From: an uncultured Paracoccaceae bacterium | Lineage (GTDB): Bacteria; Pseudomonadota; Alphaproteobacteria; Rhodobacterales; Rhodobacteraceae | DNA: 64,000 bases | Direction of reading: 5' to 3' | NCBI GenBank assembly: GCA_947500005.1 | Contig: CANMQJ010000010.1 | Span: forward strand, 1 to 64,000 | Part shown: piece after piece, positions 54,690 through 62,489 of the stretch | Layout of the letters: every line of letters starts with the position of its first letter | How positions within the stretch are numbered: the stretch's first letter is position 1 | Made by a program: the position numbers and the translations under genes | Notes under the pieces: generated by a model | Seen by the model: the letters and a program-made list of their open reading frames with translations, nothing else | What the model was told of the DNA's origin: nothing | Databases searched by the model: none

Positions 54690-55837
54690 GTCACGCCCCG
54701 GTCTGCCAGGCAGCCCTCGATCCGGGCGCGCATGTCCCGTGCGACCAGGGGCCAGTCGTACCGGCTGGCCGCGCGGTCGCGCGAGGCTTCTCCCATGGCT
54801 GCGCATAGGGCGGGATCGTCCAGCAACCGCGACAGCCGGTCGGACAGCGATCGGGCATCGTCGGGCGGTACGAGGAAACCGTTGACCCCGTCCTCGACGA
54901 TGTCGGGCAACGCGCCAACCCGCGTGGCCACGATCGGAAGCTGCTGCCACATCGCCTCGATGAAGACGTTGCCGAAGGGTTCCAGCCGCGTCGGCATGCA
55001 GAAGATGGAGGCGCGAGCGTAGTAGTCGGGCAAAGCATCCAGCGGAACCAGCCCGACATGGTTCACTCCGGACAGGTCCTCGCCCTTGGGAACACGGCTG
55101 ATGACGGTAAGCGTGGCATCCTCGTGACGCGCACTGAGCCTGCGGAAAGCTTCCAGCAGAAGGGGTCCACCTTTGCGTTTCCAGTCGAGACCCACGAACA
55201 GGATCTCCTTGCGCGCGTAACGCGCGGGATCGGGGGGGTGCTTGTCCGGGATGGCAGAGTTGCTGCCGGTATGGATGCAGGCGACGCGCTCCGGAGGCAT
55301 CCCGTAATCCTCGATCAGGGCGCGCGTGACGTTGGAGCTCCAGGTGAAGACCATCGCCGCATTGTGATAGATCTCGCGTTCGCAGGCCCGCCACCCGGTG
55401 CTGTACAGATCGTCTTGGGTGAACCCGTCGAATTTCAGGTTCTCGAGGTGGACATGGTCGGTATAGATGAAGTTCGGCACCCCGGGCACACTGGCATCGA
55501 ACAGGGACTGGATCTGGATCGAGAAGGCATGTGTCGCGGGGTCGATGCGTCGCGCCATCAGGCGCTTGATCCAGCCCACCATGTAGGGCGTGCGGAAAAA
55601 GGCATATTTCAGCTTCTTCCGCTTTCCGAGCAGGTCCGGCAGGTAGGTGGCCGTGGCCACCACTCCGGCCATCGCCATCCGGGCGGGCGCACGCTTTATC
55701 AGGTCCAGTACATAGATGATGTCCAATTCATAGTCAGGAAAGGCATCCTCCAGCGCGCGGAGGGTACTCTTCGTGGCGACGGGCGCGGGCGGCGCGGGCG
55801 TCAGCGAAATCACCGCGATTCTCTTGCGTCGAGCCAT
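54686..55837 (-). CDS. Glycosyltransferase family 4 protein
   Basis: A 383-residue GT-B enzyme. The N-terminus RIAVISLTPAPPAPVATKS is followed by an acceptor domain; the donor domain has ILFVGLDWKRKGGPLLLEAFR near 215 and TRLEPFGNVFIEAMWQ near 295, the EX7E motif binding the nucleotide-sugar. It contributes a linkage to the repeat unit. It is first in a two-gene unit with the secreted beta-helix-like protein. Confidence 0.88.
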   Translation of the reverse strand: MARRKRIAVISLTPAPPAPVATKSTLRALEDAFPDYELDIIYVLDLIKRAPARMAMAGVVATATYLPDLLGKRKKLKYAFFRTPYMVGWIKRLMARRIDPATHAFSIQIQSLFDASVPGVPNFIYTDHVHLENLKFDGFTQDDLYSTGWRACEREIYHNAAMVFTWSSNVTRALIEDYGMPPERVACIHTGSNSAIPDKHPPDPARYARKEILFVGLDWKRKGGPLLLEAFRRLSARHEDATLTVISRVPKGEDLSGVNHVGLVPLDALPDYYARASIFCMPTRLEPFGNVFIEAMWQQLPIVATRVGALPDIVEDGVNGFLVPPDDARSLSDRLSRLLDDPALCAAMGEASRDRAASRYDWPLVARDMRARIEGCLADRGVT

Positions 55838-56084
55838 GGATCCCCGTCTTGCCTTTGCCTGTCATAAGGGCAGGCCCGCGATGTTTTGGCAACCTCGGAA
55901 CGCGCGGGCAAAGGGGCCGGTCCCTGCGGGGGCCGGCAGTTGATGCCCGCTCTACTACCGCTGGCAAGGATGCTGTCCAAGCCCGCCGCCTGCGGCCTTA
56001 GCTCGCCCCATCAGACTTTTCACCGGTGGCGATGGAAAAACGGAAAGCGATTGCATTCAATGCCATTCCGCCACAAGGTAAAAA

Positions 56085-56101
56085 GTAACAGTTTTGTGAC
56101 A
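56085..56101 (+). promoter_or_regulatory. Tandem box GTAACA-N5-GTGACA upstream of six-helix membrane gene
   Basis: GTAACAGTTTTGTGACA gives two GTRACR hexamers 11 bases apart in an A/T-rich patch, 37 bases before the ATG at 56138. The rest of the gap 55838-56137 (300 bases) holds no gene I can support. Confidence 0.55.
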
Positions 56102-56137
56102 GGTTCGATGCGCGGGATTACGAAAGGGAACGAGGCG

Positions 56138-56887
56138 ATGTCGGGCGATGTGCGAGGCGGGTCTTCTGTTGCCGAAACATATCGCCATTACCGGCTTCGC
56201 TACCGCGACAACCCCGCCGCGCGCGACCTGTTCGTCATTTTCCTGTCGCTCGACCTCTTCTTCATCCTGCTCTACGCGGCTTTCGGCGGTCTCAAGGCGA
56301 TCGGACTCGCGCCGGAAATTCCCTCCTTCCAACTGAATGACGAAGCCGGCCTGGCATCGATCTGGAACTATGCGAAGCTGATGGTGGTGACAGCTATTCT
56401 GACACTATTGTGGAAGCGCGAGACGGGGGCTGCACTTGCCATCATGGCAGGCCTGTTCCTGTTCATGCTTGTGGATGACTATTACGAACTGCACGACCAG
56501 CTTGGTCGGGCCGTGGGCGAGCGTATCTCGCTGCCGGGAATGGAAGGGTTGCATCCTCAGAACCGAGGTGAACTGTTCGTCTATGCAGTGCTTCTTTGCC
56601 TCGTGGCGCCGCTGTTGTGGCTGGCGGTGGTGCAAGCGAAACCGGCTTCTCGTCTGTTCATCCTGGCGCTGACGGCGGGGATATTTCTGATCGGCTTCTT
56701 CGGCGTGGCCATCGACGTTTTCCACGGTGTCCTGGAGGCCTTGCTTGGCGCCCTGCCGGAGTTGGTGCAGAAGATCGTCAACCGCCTTATGACCATCCTC
56801 GAGGACGGGGGCGAGATGGTGTCGCTGTCGCTTTGCTTGTGGCTGTGCCTGGTCCGGCTGACACTGGGCCGCGGCGAGGCGACCTAG
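56138..56887 (+). CDS. Six-helix integral membrane protein, unknown function
   Basis: A 249-residue protein with about six membrane helices, near 29-56, 72-91, 96-117, 139-160, 167-190 and 224-242. Charged residues sit inside or at the edges of helices: LVDDYYELHD after helix 3, AIDVFHG after helix 5, and LEDGGEMVSL before helix 6, which could form a metal or catalytic site. I do not recognise a family. The ATG at 56138 follows GAAAGGGAACGAGG; an ATG at 56108 is possible. It carries its own copy of the box shared with other genes of the locus, so it may act in the same response. Confidence 0.65.
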   Translation: MSGDVRGGSSVAETYRHYRLRYRDNPAARDLFVIFLSLDLFFILLYAAFGGLKAIGLAPEIPSFQLNDEAGLASIWNYAKLMVVTAILTLLWKRETGAALAIMAGLFLFMLVDDYYELHDQLGRAVGERISLPGMEGLHPQNRGELFVYAVLLCLVAPLLWLAVVQAKPASRLFILALTAGIFLIGFFGVAIDVFHGVLEALLGALPELVQKIVNRLMTILEDGGEMVSLSLCLWLCLVRLTLGRGEAT

Positions 56888-56902
56888 AAACGGTCGCGAC
56901 AG

Positions 56903-57325
56903 CTAGCGGAGCTTGGCCAGGATCTCGTGCAGGAACTCGACCGAGTCGCTGTCGAGTATGTCGCTCAGCCGGCGGTCCTGTTCGTCGACCTCCTGCCGGA
57001 TCCGCAGCATCCGCATCCGGCCCAGCGCGGTCAGCAGCAGATTGACCTGGCGGTGATCCTCTTCGGCGACCTTGCGATGCACCAGACCGTCCTGGACCAT
57101 GCGGTCGACCAGCTTGCTGAGCGCGGGCGGGTTGACGAGGGCGCGCTTGGCCAGCTCGCCCATGGTGAGGCGTTCGCCCGCGTCGAGACATTCCATCACG
57201 CGCCAGGCCTCGATCTTGATTCCATGCTTGCGCAGACGTTCGGACAGGGACTGGCTGACGGAGCGATGCGCAGCCGCCAGAACGTAGGAGAGATGCTGTT
57301 CGAAGTGCTTTTGCCGTGCAGTCAT
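56903..57325 (-). CDS. MarR family transcriptional regulator
   Basis: A 140-residue regulator with a winged helix: GERLTMGELAKRALVNPPALSKLVDRM (about 50-77, in two pieces) and a wing VAEEDHRQVNLLLTALG typical of MarR. The N- and C-terminal helices form the dimer interface. It is divergent from the AmiC-like gene and probably represses the amide-transport block by binding the TTTCCA-containing dyads at 57330-57385 and 58561-58593. The effector may be a small amide or aromatic compound. Confidence 0.88.
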   Translation of the reverse strand: MTARQKHFEQHLSYVLAAAHRSVSQSLSERLRKHGIKIEAWRVMECLDAGERLTMGELAKRALVNPPALSKLVDRMVQDGLVHRKVAEEDHRQVNLLLTALGRMRMLRIRQEVDEQDRRLSDILDSDSVEFLHEILAKLR

Positions 57326-57329
57326 GATC

Positions 57330-57385
57330 TTTCCAAACCCGGTTCACTGTAAAATATTTGACTTGGAAAATAAATTCAATTGGAA
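57330..57385. promoter_or_regulatory. MarR/AmiC-like intergenic control region with TTTCCA dyads
   Basis: TTTCCAA (57330-57336) and TTGGAAA (57363-57369) form a wide inverted repeat; TTCAATTGGAA (57375-57385) is a further near-palindrome. The region is strikingly AT-rich compared with its surroundings. The same TTTCCA element recurs in the perfect palindrome at 58561-58593, linking both to one regulator. Confidence 0.55.
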
Positions 57386-57444
57386 TGTCCGGGTGTATCC
57401 TGCCAGCGGGGGACGTTTTGGGGCAGCCGGCAGCCGACAGTTTC

Positions 57445-58539
57445 ATGCCGATCGAACTCGCGGATTTCCGCGAGAACGGAATCCTGACGAGAAGCAACTG
57501 TTTTCGCGTGGCGCTGGCCATCCCGCTTTGCGGCTCGGCGGGGATCTGGGCGCCCTCCTGCATCTCGAGCGCGCAGGTGGCGGTGGCGGAGTTGAACCGG
57601 CAATCGGGGATCGGCGGGCGCAAGGTACAGCTTATCATGATCGATGCGGCGGTGGAGGCCGCCGAACCGGTCGAAGAGGTGCTGAACGACCTGATCGAAC
57701 TGGGCGCCATCGATGCCATCGTGGGGATGCATATCAGTGCCATCCGCCAGCGGCTGTCCAAGGTGGTGCGGCAGCGTGTTCCCTATATCTACACGCCGCT
57801 TTACGAGGGCGGCGAGACGACCGCCGGCCTGTTCGCCATCGGCGAGACCCCGCATGACCAGCTGGGCCCGGCCCTGGAGCGGTTGCAACGGATCTATCGC
57901 CCGCGGAAATGGGCCCTGATCGGAAACGATTACGTCTGGCCCCGGAGTTCGCATTCCTACGCAAAGACCAGGCTGAAGGCGTTCGATACCGAAGTGGTGA
58001 TGGAATGTTACCTGCCTTTCGGCCTGCCCTCGATGAAGCCGGTCGCCGAGGCGCTGGATGCTTCGGGCGCGGATGCGGTTCTGGTTTCGCTGGTCGGGCA
58101 GGACGCGGTGCGGTTCAACCGGATATTCGGCCGGATGGAGCTGCATCGGTCGATGATCCGGCTGTCCTGCGCGCTGGAGGAGAACGGGCTGATGGCCTGT
58201 GGCGCAGGCAACCTGGAGCGGCTGTTCGCGGTCTCGTCCTATTTCGCGGCCATCGCGACGGAATCGAACGCGGCCTTCAAGGAGCGGTATCACGGGCTGC
58301 ACGGGGATTTCGCGCCAACGCTGAACGCGCTGGGGCAATCCACCTATGAGGGGCTGCACTATCTTGCCGGTCTGCTCGATGGGTTCGAGGATGACTGGCG
58401 GCACCTGTCGAGCCGTGACCGGCCCCCGGTAAGCCATGCGACCGGGCGCGGCTTTTCCGGAGAGGGCGAGATGCGGCGCCCATCTGTCTACCTGGCACGG
58501 GCGGACGGGATGCAGTTCTGTGACTTCAAGCTGTTGTAA
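57445..58539 (+). CDS. AmiC-like cytosolic periplasmic-binding-fold protein (amide sensor type)
   Basis: A protein of about 364 residues in the Peripla_BP/AmiC group. FRVALAIPLCGSAGIWAPSC, AVAELNRQSGIGGRKVQLIMID, VGMHISAIRQRLSK and GETPHDQLGPALERLQ match amide- and urea-binding proteins and AmiC. No signal peptide is visible, so a cytosolic sensor or effector role is likely. The start is uncertain: ATG 57445 leaves ~25 residues before the fold, while ATG 57385 and TTG 57358 are alternatives lying within the operator region. It is divergent from the MarR gene, unlike Pseudomonas amiC, which pairs with an AmiR antiterminator; none is seen here. Confidence 0.78.
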   Translation: MPIELADFRENGILTRSNCFRVALAIPLCGSAGIWAPSCISSAQVAVAELNRQSGIGGRKVQLIMIDAAVEAAEPVEEVLNDLIELGAIDAIVGMHISAIRQRLSKVVRQRVPYIYTPLYEGGETTAGLFAIGETPHDQLGPALERLQRIYRPRKWALIGNDYVWPRSSHSYAKTRLKAFDTEVVMECYLPFGLPSMKPVAEALDASGADAVLVSLVGQDAVRFNRIFGRMELHRSMIRLSCALEENGLMACGAGNLERLFAVSSYFAAIATESNAAFKERYHGLHGDFAPTLNALGQSTYEGLHYLAGLLDGFEDDWRHLSSRDRPPVSHATGRGFSGEGEMRRPSVYLARADGMQFCDFKLL

Positions 58540-58542
58540 AAT

Positions 58543-58593
58543 AATACTAATCAGTATTGATTTCCATTTCAAATAAAAAACTTGAAATGGAAA
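58543..58593. promoter_or_regulatory. Two palindromes upstream of flotillin-like gene
   Basis: AATACT-AATC-AGTATT (58543-58558) is followed by TTTCCATTTCAA (58561-58572) and its perfect complement TTGAAATGGAAA (58582-58593) with a 9-base spacer. The 125-base gap is AT-rich and starts right after the AmiC-like stop. The larger dyad could serve as a MarR operator or as an RNA hairpin ending the AmiC-like transcript; it has no T-run. Confidence 0.6.
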
Positions 58594-58664
58594 ATGTTCT
58601 CGGTCATCGTTTATCCCACGGCGGTTTCCGCCGGGATGTCCGGCCACGAGCGGAGGGATAGGCA

Positions 58665-60287
58665 TTGTACTGGGTTTCGGCATTAATCATTCTCGTCATC
58701 CTTCTGCTGGTCGGCATCTGGTTCCTGCAACGCTTTTACGCCAAGGCCACGCTGGAGACCGCGCTGGTGCGGACCGGGATGGGCGGGCGGCGCGTGCTGA
58801 CCGATGGCGGCTGCGTCGCGCTGCCGATCGTCCACCGGGTACAGAAAGTGTCGATGCAGACCGCCACCATCGATCTGTCGCGCACCGGGCGCGAGGCCGT
58901 TCTGACCGGAGACCAGCTGCGCGCGGATATCGTGATGCGGTTCGAGTTGCGCGTCGCCTCGGACGCGGCAAGCATCGCCCGGGCCGCGCAGGCGCTGGGC
59001 CACCGGATCGCGCGCAGCGGCGAGGCCTTCGACGAGGTGATGGGCGGCAGCCTGGCCAACGCGGTGCAATCCGCCGCCGCCAGCCGCAGCTTGGGCGAGA
59101 TCCACCTGGGCCGTGCGGCATTCTGCGACGAGGTGGCCGAGAGCGTTTCGCGGCAGGCCGAGCGGCTGGGGCTGGAGCTGGTCTCGGCCTCTCTCGTCTC
59201 GGTCGATCAGAGCGACCTGGCACAGCGGGACGAGAACAACGCCTTCAACGCGCGGGGGATGCGGCGCCTGGCCGAGTTGGTGGCCGAAGAGCGCAAGGCG
59301 CGGATCCAGATCGAAACCACGACCGAGGTCGTGCTGCGAGAGCACCGGCTGGCGCAGCACCAGCGACAGATAGAGTTGCAGCGCGCCGAGCGCGAGGCCG
59401 AGATCGCGCAGCAGGAGCATCTTGCCCGGCTCGAAGCCGAGGCCGAAAGCCGCTCTGCCTCGGCGCGTTCGGCCGCGCGGCGTGCGTCCGAAGCGGTGCG
59501 GATCGAGGAGGAGCGTGAAACCAAGCAGGCGCAGGTCGAGAGCGACGAGAAACTGCGCCTTGCCGAGATGCGGGCGATGCTGGATCTGGAAGAGGCGCGG
59601 ATCGCCAACGATATCCGCCTTTCCGAAGCGCGTGCGCTTGAAGCCAAGGCGAAAGCGGAAGAAGAGGAGGCCCGCGCGCAGGTCATCCTCGCCTCGGAAA
59701 ACGTGCAGGCCCAGAAGGAGCGCGCCGTCACCCAGCGCGAGCGCGAGATCGCCCGGATGAAGCAGGAGCGCGACCTGGAGCTGGAGGACGCGCGCGTGAA
59801 AAGCGATGTCTCGACCCTGCTGGCGCGGGCGCAGGCGGATGCTTCGGCCAGGACAACCGCCGCCAATGCAGAGAAATCCGCGATGGAGGCGCAGGCGGCT
59901 GGCCGGGCCGCGATGAACCAGGCCGAGAACACGTTGAGCGAAGCGGTGATCCGGATGCGGCTGGAAGAGCGCCGCCTGGACAAGATGCCCGAGATCATGA
60001 CGCAGATGATGAAGCCGGTGGAAAAGATCGACTCGATCCGCATCAACCAGATCGGCGGGCTTGGCTCGGGCGGCGGCGGCTCGGGCGAGGGCGCCGAGGG
60101 GGCATTCGGCGCCGCGATGGACCAGATCCTGGGCATGGCCGTGCGCCTGCCCGCGATGAAGAAAATGGGCGAGGAGATCGGCATCGATTTCGATGCCCAG
60201 ACGGCCGGGCGGACGGCGGATTACGCCAACCGGATCAAGGCCAAGGACAGTCCGGCGAGCAGCCCGAAATCCAAAGACAAAGAGTGA
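58665..60287 (+). CDS. Flotillin-like SPFH-domain membrane protein
   Basis: A 540-residue protein. One N-terminal membrane helix (about 3-22) is followed by an SPFH/band-7 domain (about 28-200; VALPIVHRVQKVSMQTATIDL, GDQLRADIVMRFELRV) and a long charged coiled coil rich in Ala/Glu/Arg (about 205-420), then RLDKMPEIMTQMMKPVEKIDSI and a Gly/Ser linker IGGLGSGGGGSG as in flotillins. Flotillins scaffold membrane microdomains. It starts at TTG with a strong GGAGGG seven bases before; no ATG is suitable. Between an AmiC-like sensor and an amide-type importer, it may organise that transporter in the membrane. Confidence 0.87.
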   Translation: MYWVSALIILVILLLVGIWFLQRFYAKATLETALVRTGMGGRRVLTDGGCVALPIVHRVQKVSMQTATIDLSRTGREAVLTGDQLRADIVMRFELRVASDAASIARAAQALGHRIARSGEAFDEVMGGSLANAVQSAAASRSLGEIHLGRAAFCDEVAESVSRQAERLGLELVSASLVSVDQSDLAQRDENNAFNARGMRRLAELVAEERKARIQIETTTEVVLREHRLAQHQRQIELQRAEREAEIAQQEHLARLEAEAESRSASARSAARRASEAVRIEEERETKQAQVESDEKLRLAEMRAMLDLEEARIANDIRLSEARALEAKAKAEEEEARAQVILASENVQAQKERAVTQREREIARMKQERDLELEDARVKSDVSTLLARAQADASARTTAANAEKSAMEAQAAGRAAMNQAENTLSEAVIRMRLEERRLDKMPEIMTQMMKPVEKIDSIRINQIGGLGSGGGGSGEGAEGAFGAAMDQILGMAVRLPAMKKMGEEIGIDFDAQTAGRTADYANRIKAKDSPASSPKSKDKE

Positions 60288-60338
60288 CCTGAAGGCACCT
60301 TTTCCAACCAGTCCAACAGAAAAACGGAGGGCATTTCC

Positions 60339-61559
60339 ATGTCTCTGAACAGGAGAGAATTCCTTGGCCGCACGGCCGCCCTGACCGGCGCGGCGATGTT
60401 GCCGACCGCCACCCTGGCCGCCGACAAGATCCAGCTGGGCTCGATCCTCGACACCTCGGGAATCTTCGATGCCTATGGCAAGCCGATGGATCAGGCGACG
60501 CGGCTGGCCGTGGCCGAGATCAACGCCAATGGCGGCCTGCTGGGCCGCGAAGTCGAGATCATCGACTACGACACGCAGTCGGACATGGCGCTTTACTCGC
60601 AATATGCGCAGAAGCTGACCCGGCAGGACCAGGTCGATGTCGTGCATGGCGGGATTCTGTCGGCCTCGCGCGAGGCGATCCGGCAGACCATGCGCAAGAC
60701 GCAGACCCTGTATTTCTATAACGTCCAGTACGAGGGCGGCGTCTGCGACCGCAACATGTTCGCCACGGGCGTTACCCCGGCGCAGCAAGTCGAGGTGCTG
60801 GTCCCCTATGCGATGAAGAAATCCGGGCCCAGGGTGCATATCCTGGCGGCCGACTACAACTATGGCCAGATAACCGCGCGCTGGATCCAGAAATTCGTTC
60901 AGGACAATGGCGGCGAGGTCGTGGCGACCGATTTCTTCCCGCTCGACGTGTCGGATTTCGGCTCGACCATCACCAAGATCCAGCAGACCGCGCCCGACCT
61001 GATCGTGGCGCCGCTGGTCGGCGGGGCGCATCTGTCCTTCTTCCGGCAATGGGCGGCGGCGGGGATGAAGGACAAGATCCCGCTGGCCTCGACCACGCTG
61101 GGCGTGGGCAATGAGCACAAGGTGCTGACGCCGGAAGAGGGCAACGGCATCATGGTCGCCTACAACTACTCGCAGGAGCTGGATACGCCGGAGAACAAGG
61201 CCTTCAAGGAGAAGTGGCAGGCAGCCTATGGCGACACCAAGGCGATCCACGAACTGGCGGTATCGACCTACCAGGGCATCCTGCTTTGGGCCGAGGGAGT
61301 CAAGAAGGCGGGCTCGATCGACCGTGACCCGGTGATCGAGGCGCTGGAGACCGGCATCGCCATCGTCGGTCCCGCGGGCAACATCGCCATCGACCCGCAG
61401 ACCCATCACGTGACGCTGGACGTGCACATCATGGAGTTCGAGGATCAGGGCATGACGGTGATCGAGACCCTGAACCAGGTCGCGCCGGTCGATACGCAGG
61501 CGGTGTGCAACCTTCAGGAAAATCCCGACGACAACACGCAGTACGAGATCGAGATCTGA
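60339..61559 (+). CDS. Amide/urea/branched-chain-type ABC importer binding protein, Tat-type signal
   Basis: A 406-residue binding protein of the Peripla_BP_5 (UrtA/FmdD/AmiC-like) group. The N-terminus MSLNRREFLGRTAALTGAA contains RREFLG, a twin-arginine-type motif, before a hydrophobic stretch and an ALAAD-like cut. IQLGSILDTSGIFDAYGKPM, NGGLLGREVEIIDYDTQSD and FYNVQYEGGVCDRNMF match urea and short-amide binding proteins. A GGAGG ribosome site precedes the ATG. First gene of the transport set with the permeases and ATPase downstream. Confidence 0.88.
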   Translation: MSLNRREFLGRTAALTGAAMLPTATLAADKIQLGSILDTSGIFDAYGKPMDQATRLAVAEINANGGLLGREVEIIDYDTQSDMALYSQYAQKLTRQDQVDVVHGGILSASREAIRQTMRKTQTLYFYNVQYEGGVCDRNMFATGVTPAQQVEVLVPYAMKKSGPRVHILAADYNYGQITARWIQKFVQDNGGEVVATDFFPLDVSDFGSTITKIQQTAPDLIVAPLVGGAHLSFFRQWAAAGMKDKIPLASTTLGVGNEHKVLTPEEGNGIMVAYNYSQELDTPENKAFKEKWQAAYGDTKAIHELAVSTYQGILLWAEGVKKAGSIDRDPVIEALETGIAIVGPAGNIAIDPQTHHVTLDVHIMEFEDQGMTVIETLNQVAPVDTQAVCNLQENPDDNTQYEIEI

Positions 61560-61622
61560 TCGCTACTGACGCAACGCGGGGCGGTCGCGGCCGCCCTGCG
61601 CATGTTTCCGAAAGCAGGCCCC

Positions 61623-62489
61623 ATGGATATCAGTTTCGTCATTCTCGTCGAGATGCTCTATGCCGTTGCCTCCCTCGTGCTGATCAGTGCCGGGCTGGCC
61701 GTGGTCTTCGGCATGATGAAGGTCATCAACCTCGCCCATGGCGAGTTCATGATGATGGGGGGCTATGCCACGATCACGGCGGTGGGGCTGGGCGTGAACG
61801 TCTTTGTCGCCATGCTGATCATCGCGCCCATCGTGGTGGGGCTGATCGGCCTGGTGGTCGAGCGGCTGGTTATCCGGCATCTTTACGGGCGGCTTATCGA
61901 CACGATGCTGGCGACCTGGGGGCTCAGCCTGGTGTTCATCGGTCTGGCCACGATGATCTTCGGCAACACGACGACGGGGATATCCACCCCGATCACTGGT
62001 TTCGCGGTGGGGGGCTACCAGGTCAGCGGCTACAATTTCTTCATCATCGTGGTGGCGGTGCTGCTGGTCATCGCGATGATCGCGGTGCTCAAGGGGACGC
62101 GCGCCGGACTGATCGCGCGCGGCACGATGCAGCGCTCGGACATGGCCGCCGCGCTGGGCTATAGCCCCGACCGCATCTACATGGCGACCTTCTTCTGCGG
62201 CTCGGCCCTTTCGGGACTGGCGGGGGCGATCCTTGCGCCGCTGGTGGGCCTCGTGCCCAGTTCGGGCGGCGCCTATATCGCCGAGGCCTTCATCACGGTG
62301 ATCGCCGGCGGGCCATCGCTGATCGCGGGGCTGGTGAGTTCGGCCACCACCTTTGGCGTGGTCAACCAGGTGTTCACCTTCGCCATCTCGCCGGTGATCG
62401 GTGAAGTCGCGCTGCTGATCGCGGCGGTGATCCTGCTGCGCGCCATGCCGCAGGGCATCACCAGCCGCTTCTTCCGGGGGCGGCTGTGA
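61623..62489 (+). CDS. Branched-chain/urea-type ABC permease (LivH/UrtB type)
   Basis: A 288-residue inner-membrane protein with about 8 helices. VFGMMKVINLAHGEFMMMGGY near residue 30 is the hallmark of LivH permeases, and GTRAGLIARGTMQRSDMAAALGYSPDRIYM is the ATPase-coupling loop. The ATG at 61623 is chosen by family alignment; an ATG at 61602 would add seven residues. It pairs with 62489-63508, whose ATG shares a base with its stop. Confidence 0.9.
   Translation: MDISFVILVEMLYAVASLVLISAGLAVVFGMMKVINLAHGEFMMMGGYATITAVGLGVNVFVAMLIIAPIVVGLIGLVVERLVIRHLYGRLIDTMLATWGLSLVFIGLATMIFGNTTTGISTPITGFAVGGYQVSGYNFFIIVVAVLLVIAMIAVLKGTRAGLIARGTMQRSDMAAALGYSPDRIYMATFFCGSALSGLAGAILAPLVGLVPSSGGAYIAEAFITVIAGGPSLIAGLVSSATTFGVVNQVFTFAISPVIGEVALLIAAVILLRAMPQGITSRFFRGRL

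Noticed and set aside
57358..57444. Upstream starts (TTG 57358, ATG 57385) for the AmiC-like gene
   Set aside because: They fall within the AT-rich operator region and lack ribosome sites; kept only as alternatives.
58683..61427. 914-residue open frame on the minus strand opposite the flotillin and binding-protein genes
   Set aside because: Leu/Arg/His/Gly-rich shadow frame from high-GC codon use; it runs across two well-supported genes.
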